A DNA stretch of 7,747 nt from Gammaproteobacteria bacterium (GTDB lineage Bacteria; Pseudomonadota; Gammaproteobacteria; Steroidobacterales; Steroidobacteraceae), in NCBI GenBank assembly GCA_025350345.1, contig JANXYA010000061.1:1-7747 (forward strand). Direction: 5' to 3'. Positions within the stretch are counted from its first letter, which is position 1. Each line of letters opens with the position of its first letter. Shown here piece by piece: positions 6,747-7,747 of this stretch. Under the pieces are notes generated by a model that did no database searches, was not told where the DNA came from, and saw only the letters and a program-made list of their open reading frames with translations. The position numbers were made by a program, and so were the translations under genes.

Positions 6747-6753
6747 GTCTCCG
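6735..6753 (+). promoter_or_regulatory. Inverted repeat CGGAGA-N7-TCTCCG before the methyltransferase gene
   Basis: A perfect 6-base stem with a 7-base loop lies 11 to 47 bases before the possible methyltransferase starts. Its loop contains TAAGGC, which is part of the right arm of the overlapping GCCTTAT/ATAAGGC repeat, so the two pairings exclude each other in RNA. It may be a second operator or a leader hairpin. No T-run follows, so it is not a terminator. Confidence 0.3.
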
Positions 6754-6799
6754 ATGCCAGGCTGTGGGCCAGCGCAGCCGCAACTCTATGCTATGGTCA

Positions 6800-7579
6800 A
6801 TGCGTTCCCAGCCCGATCCACGACCACACGACGTCACCAAATTGGATCCGCCGCATCCACCGCTCCCAACGTACTATCCCGACGCGCGATCGCGCAGCGG
6901 CTGGGTCCGGGACATCTTCAATCGGACTGCCGGAGATTACGACCGCGTCGAGCGCGCCATGGCACTCGGAACCGGCTCCTGGTACCGGCGCCGGGCCCTG
7001 CTGCAAGCAGGTCTGCGCGCGGGCATGACGGTTGTGGACGTGGGCGTAGGCACGGGCCTCGTGGCCTGCGAGGCCGCGGCGATCGTGGGCGATCCCACCT
7101 GCGTCATTGGGGTGGATCCCAGTCCCGGCATGGTGGCCAACGCAAAAGTTCCGAGCGGTGTACGGCTGATGACGGGAAGCGCCGAGCACCTGCCGATGCC
7201 GAGTGCCACGGTCGACTTTGTCAGCATGGGATTCGCGCTGCGCCATGTCGAAGATCTGGCCACGGCCTTCGGCGAGTTCTACCGGGTACTCAAGCCGGGT
7301 GGGCGCCTGTGTGTGCTCGAGATCACCAGGCCACAGGCCGGTTGGGCGCGGGCGATGCTGAAGATGTACCTGCGCCGCGTCGTTCCATGGATGGCGGCCC
7401 GCCTGGCATCGCATCGGGATACACCGGAACTGATGCGCTATTACTACGACACCATCGAAGCCTGCGTTGCGCCGGAGGCCGTGATGGCAGCGTTGACCCT
7501 GGCGGGGTTCGCCGGGGTCGTGCGCAACGTGGAACTGGGAATATTCTCGGCTTACGGCGCGCAGAAACCGGCACATTGA
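6800..7579 (+). CDS. UbiE/COQ5-like class I SAM-dependent methyltransferase
   Basis: Cytoplasmic methyltransferase of 259 aa with a Rossmann-type SAM domain. Motif I is VVDVGVGTG (78-86), the acidic residue after strand 2 is in VIGVDPSPGM (Asp106), and MGFALRHVEDL (143-153) with RVLKPGGRLCVLEITRP (162-178) is close to the UbiE/MenG pattern. The segment WVRDIFNRTAGDYDRVERAMALGTGSWYRR (35-64, read in two halves) precedes the SAM domain, as in UbiE relatives. It is divergent from the pigment operon. By context it could methylate the aryl ring or its hydroxyl, as methoxy- or methyl-bearing head groups are known in aryl polyenes; it is unlikely to be the housekeeping UbiE, though that cannot be excluded. 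I chose the ATG at 6800; ATG 6788 and GTG 6764 are in frame and none has a clear ribosome site. The gene ends 7 bases before a convergent stop codon. Confidence 0.85.
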   Translation: MRSQPDPRPHDVTKLDPPHPPLPTYYPDARSRSGWVRDIFNRTAGDYDRVERAMALGTGSWYRRRALLQAGLRAGMTVVDVGVGTGLVACEAAAIVGDPTCVIGVDPSPGMVANAKVPSGVRLMTGSAEHLPMPSATVDFVSMGFALRHVEDLATAFGEFYRVLKPGGRLCVLEITRPQAGWARAMLKMYLRRVVPWMAARLASHRDTPELMRYYYDTIEACVAPEAVMAALTLAGFAGVVRNVELGIFSAYGAQKPAH

Positions 7580-7586
7580 ACGCCGG

Positions 7587-7747
7587 TCAGCGGCGCAGCG
7601 CGCGTCGCGCCGCCAACAGCGGCAGGCGGATCACGAAACCGGCCAGCAGGCGCAGGTGCATCCAGGTCAGTAGCAGATTGTCGCGGCCGTACCGGAAATG
7701 CGAGACCCCGCCGTCCGCCGCGCGAAAATAGCGGACCGCGGCGGGCC
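7587..7747 (-). CDS. C-terminal end of an unidentified protein, possibly a family 2 glycosyltransferase (5' part outside window)
   Basis: An open frame enters from the right edge and stops at TGA (7589-7587), giving 52 codons. The peptide ends with FRYGRDNLLLTWMHLRLLAGF followed by VIRLPLLAARRALRR. The 'RY-x-RN-x-LL' pattern followed by a hydrophobic, Arg-rich amphipathic tail resembles the C-terminus of membrane-associated family 2 glycosyltransferases, but with no catalytic domain in view this is only a suggestion. It lies on the same strand as the pigment operon but is separated from it by the divergent methyltransferase gene, so it belongs to another transcript. If it is a glycosyltransferase it could supply the sugar step missing from the stand-alone acyltransferase, or belong to cell-surface polysaccharide synthesis. 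Confidence 0.5.
   Translation of the reverse strand, partial: PAAVRYFRAADGGVSHFRYGRDNLLLTWMHLRLLAGFVIRLPLLAARRALRR

Larger units (their letters stand above)
6560..6799. other. Divergent intergenic control region between ACP and methyltransferase genes
   Basis: This 240-base stretch is the only non-coding region of note in the window. It is richer in A and T around 6665-6745 than its surroundings. It holds the operon promoter, leader hairpin, two overlapping inverted repeats and the ACP ribosome site described separately. I found no convincing plus-strand -35/-10 pair for the methyltransferase. Long open frames cross it on both strands but have no homology I recognise. Confidence 0.7.

Noticed and set aside
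7581..7595. CGCCG-N5-CGGCG stem at the convergent junction as a terminator
   Set aside because: Only five base pairs, no T-run on either strand, and it overlaps the stop codon of the right-edge gene; chance is likely in such GC-rich DNA.
6616..7731. 371-codon plus-strand frame crossing the methyltransferase
   Set aside because: It is the alternative frame of the methyltransferase gene; the overlapping frame has complete SAM-binding motifs, while this one is low-complexity Arg/Gly/Ala sequence.
1..7747. CRISPR arrays, insertion sequences, tRNA or rRNA genes
   Set aside because: No regularly spaced repeats, transposase motifs, terminal repeats or RNA-gene landmarks were seen on either strand.

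Overview
The window is high-GC DNA with tightly packed, overlapping genes, most likely from a gammaproteobacterium of the Xanthomonadales/Nevskiales kind. That placement is an inference from composition and gene content; no rRNA or species marker is present. It holds a large part of an aryl polyene / xanthomonadin-type pigment locus. These lipid-linked aryl polyenes of the outer membrane are made by an unusual type II fatty-acid/polyketide-like pathway.

Layout. From about 6680 leftwards to the left edge, seven genes lie on the minus strand in one apparent operon. In transcription order they are: acyl carrier protein; COG4648-type membrane protein (ApeG-like); acyl/aryl-ACP synthetase (ApeH/XanA2-like); small hot-dog dehydratase (ApeI-like); LpxL/HtrB-family acyltransferase; LolA-like periplasmic carrier; and MMPL/RND-family exporter (COG4258-like), which runs off the left edge. 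Five of the six junctions overlap (by 1 to 11 bases) and the sixth has a 27-base gap. A good sigma70 promoter on the minus strand (exact TATAAT, 6676-6681) lies about 110 bases before the ACP start. To the right, a divergent UbiE-like methyltransferase is on the plus strand. At the right edge the last ~50 codons of a minus-strand gene, perhaps a family 2 glycosyltransferase, converge on it with 7 bases between the stop codons.

How they work together (known family roles plus inference). The synthetase activates a hydroxybenzoate-like starter and loads it on the ACP. Ketosynthase, ketoreductase and a partner dehydratase, not in this window and presumably beyond an edge, elongate it, with the ApeI-like dehydratase forming the conjugated double bonds. 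The acyltransferase moves the finished chain to a lipid or sugar carrier. The LolA-like protein and the MMPL exporter take the product to the outer membrane. The methyltransferase may decorate the aryl head group.

The class of system is known. The less ordinary points are: a stand-alone acyltransferase where the enterobacterial cluster has a glycosyltransferase fusion; an MMPL exporter whose second half has lost the acidic residue of its membrane motif; and a structured divergent control region with several inverted repeats. No mobile element, CRISPR array, tRNA or rRNA was seen.
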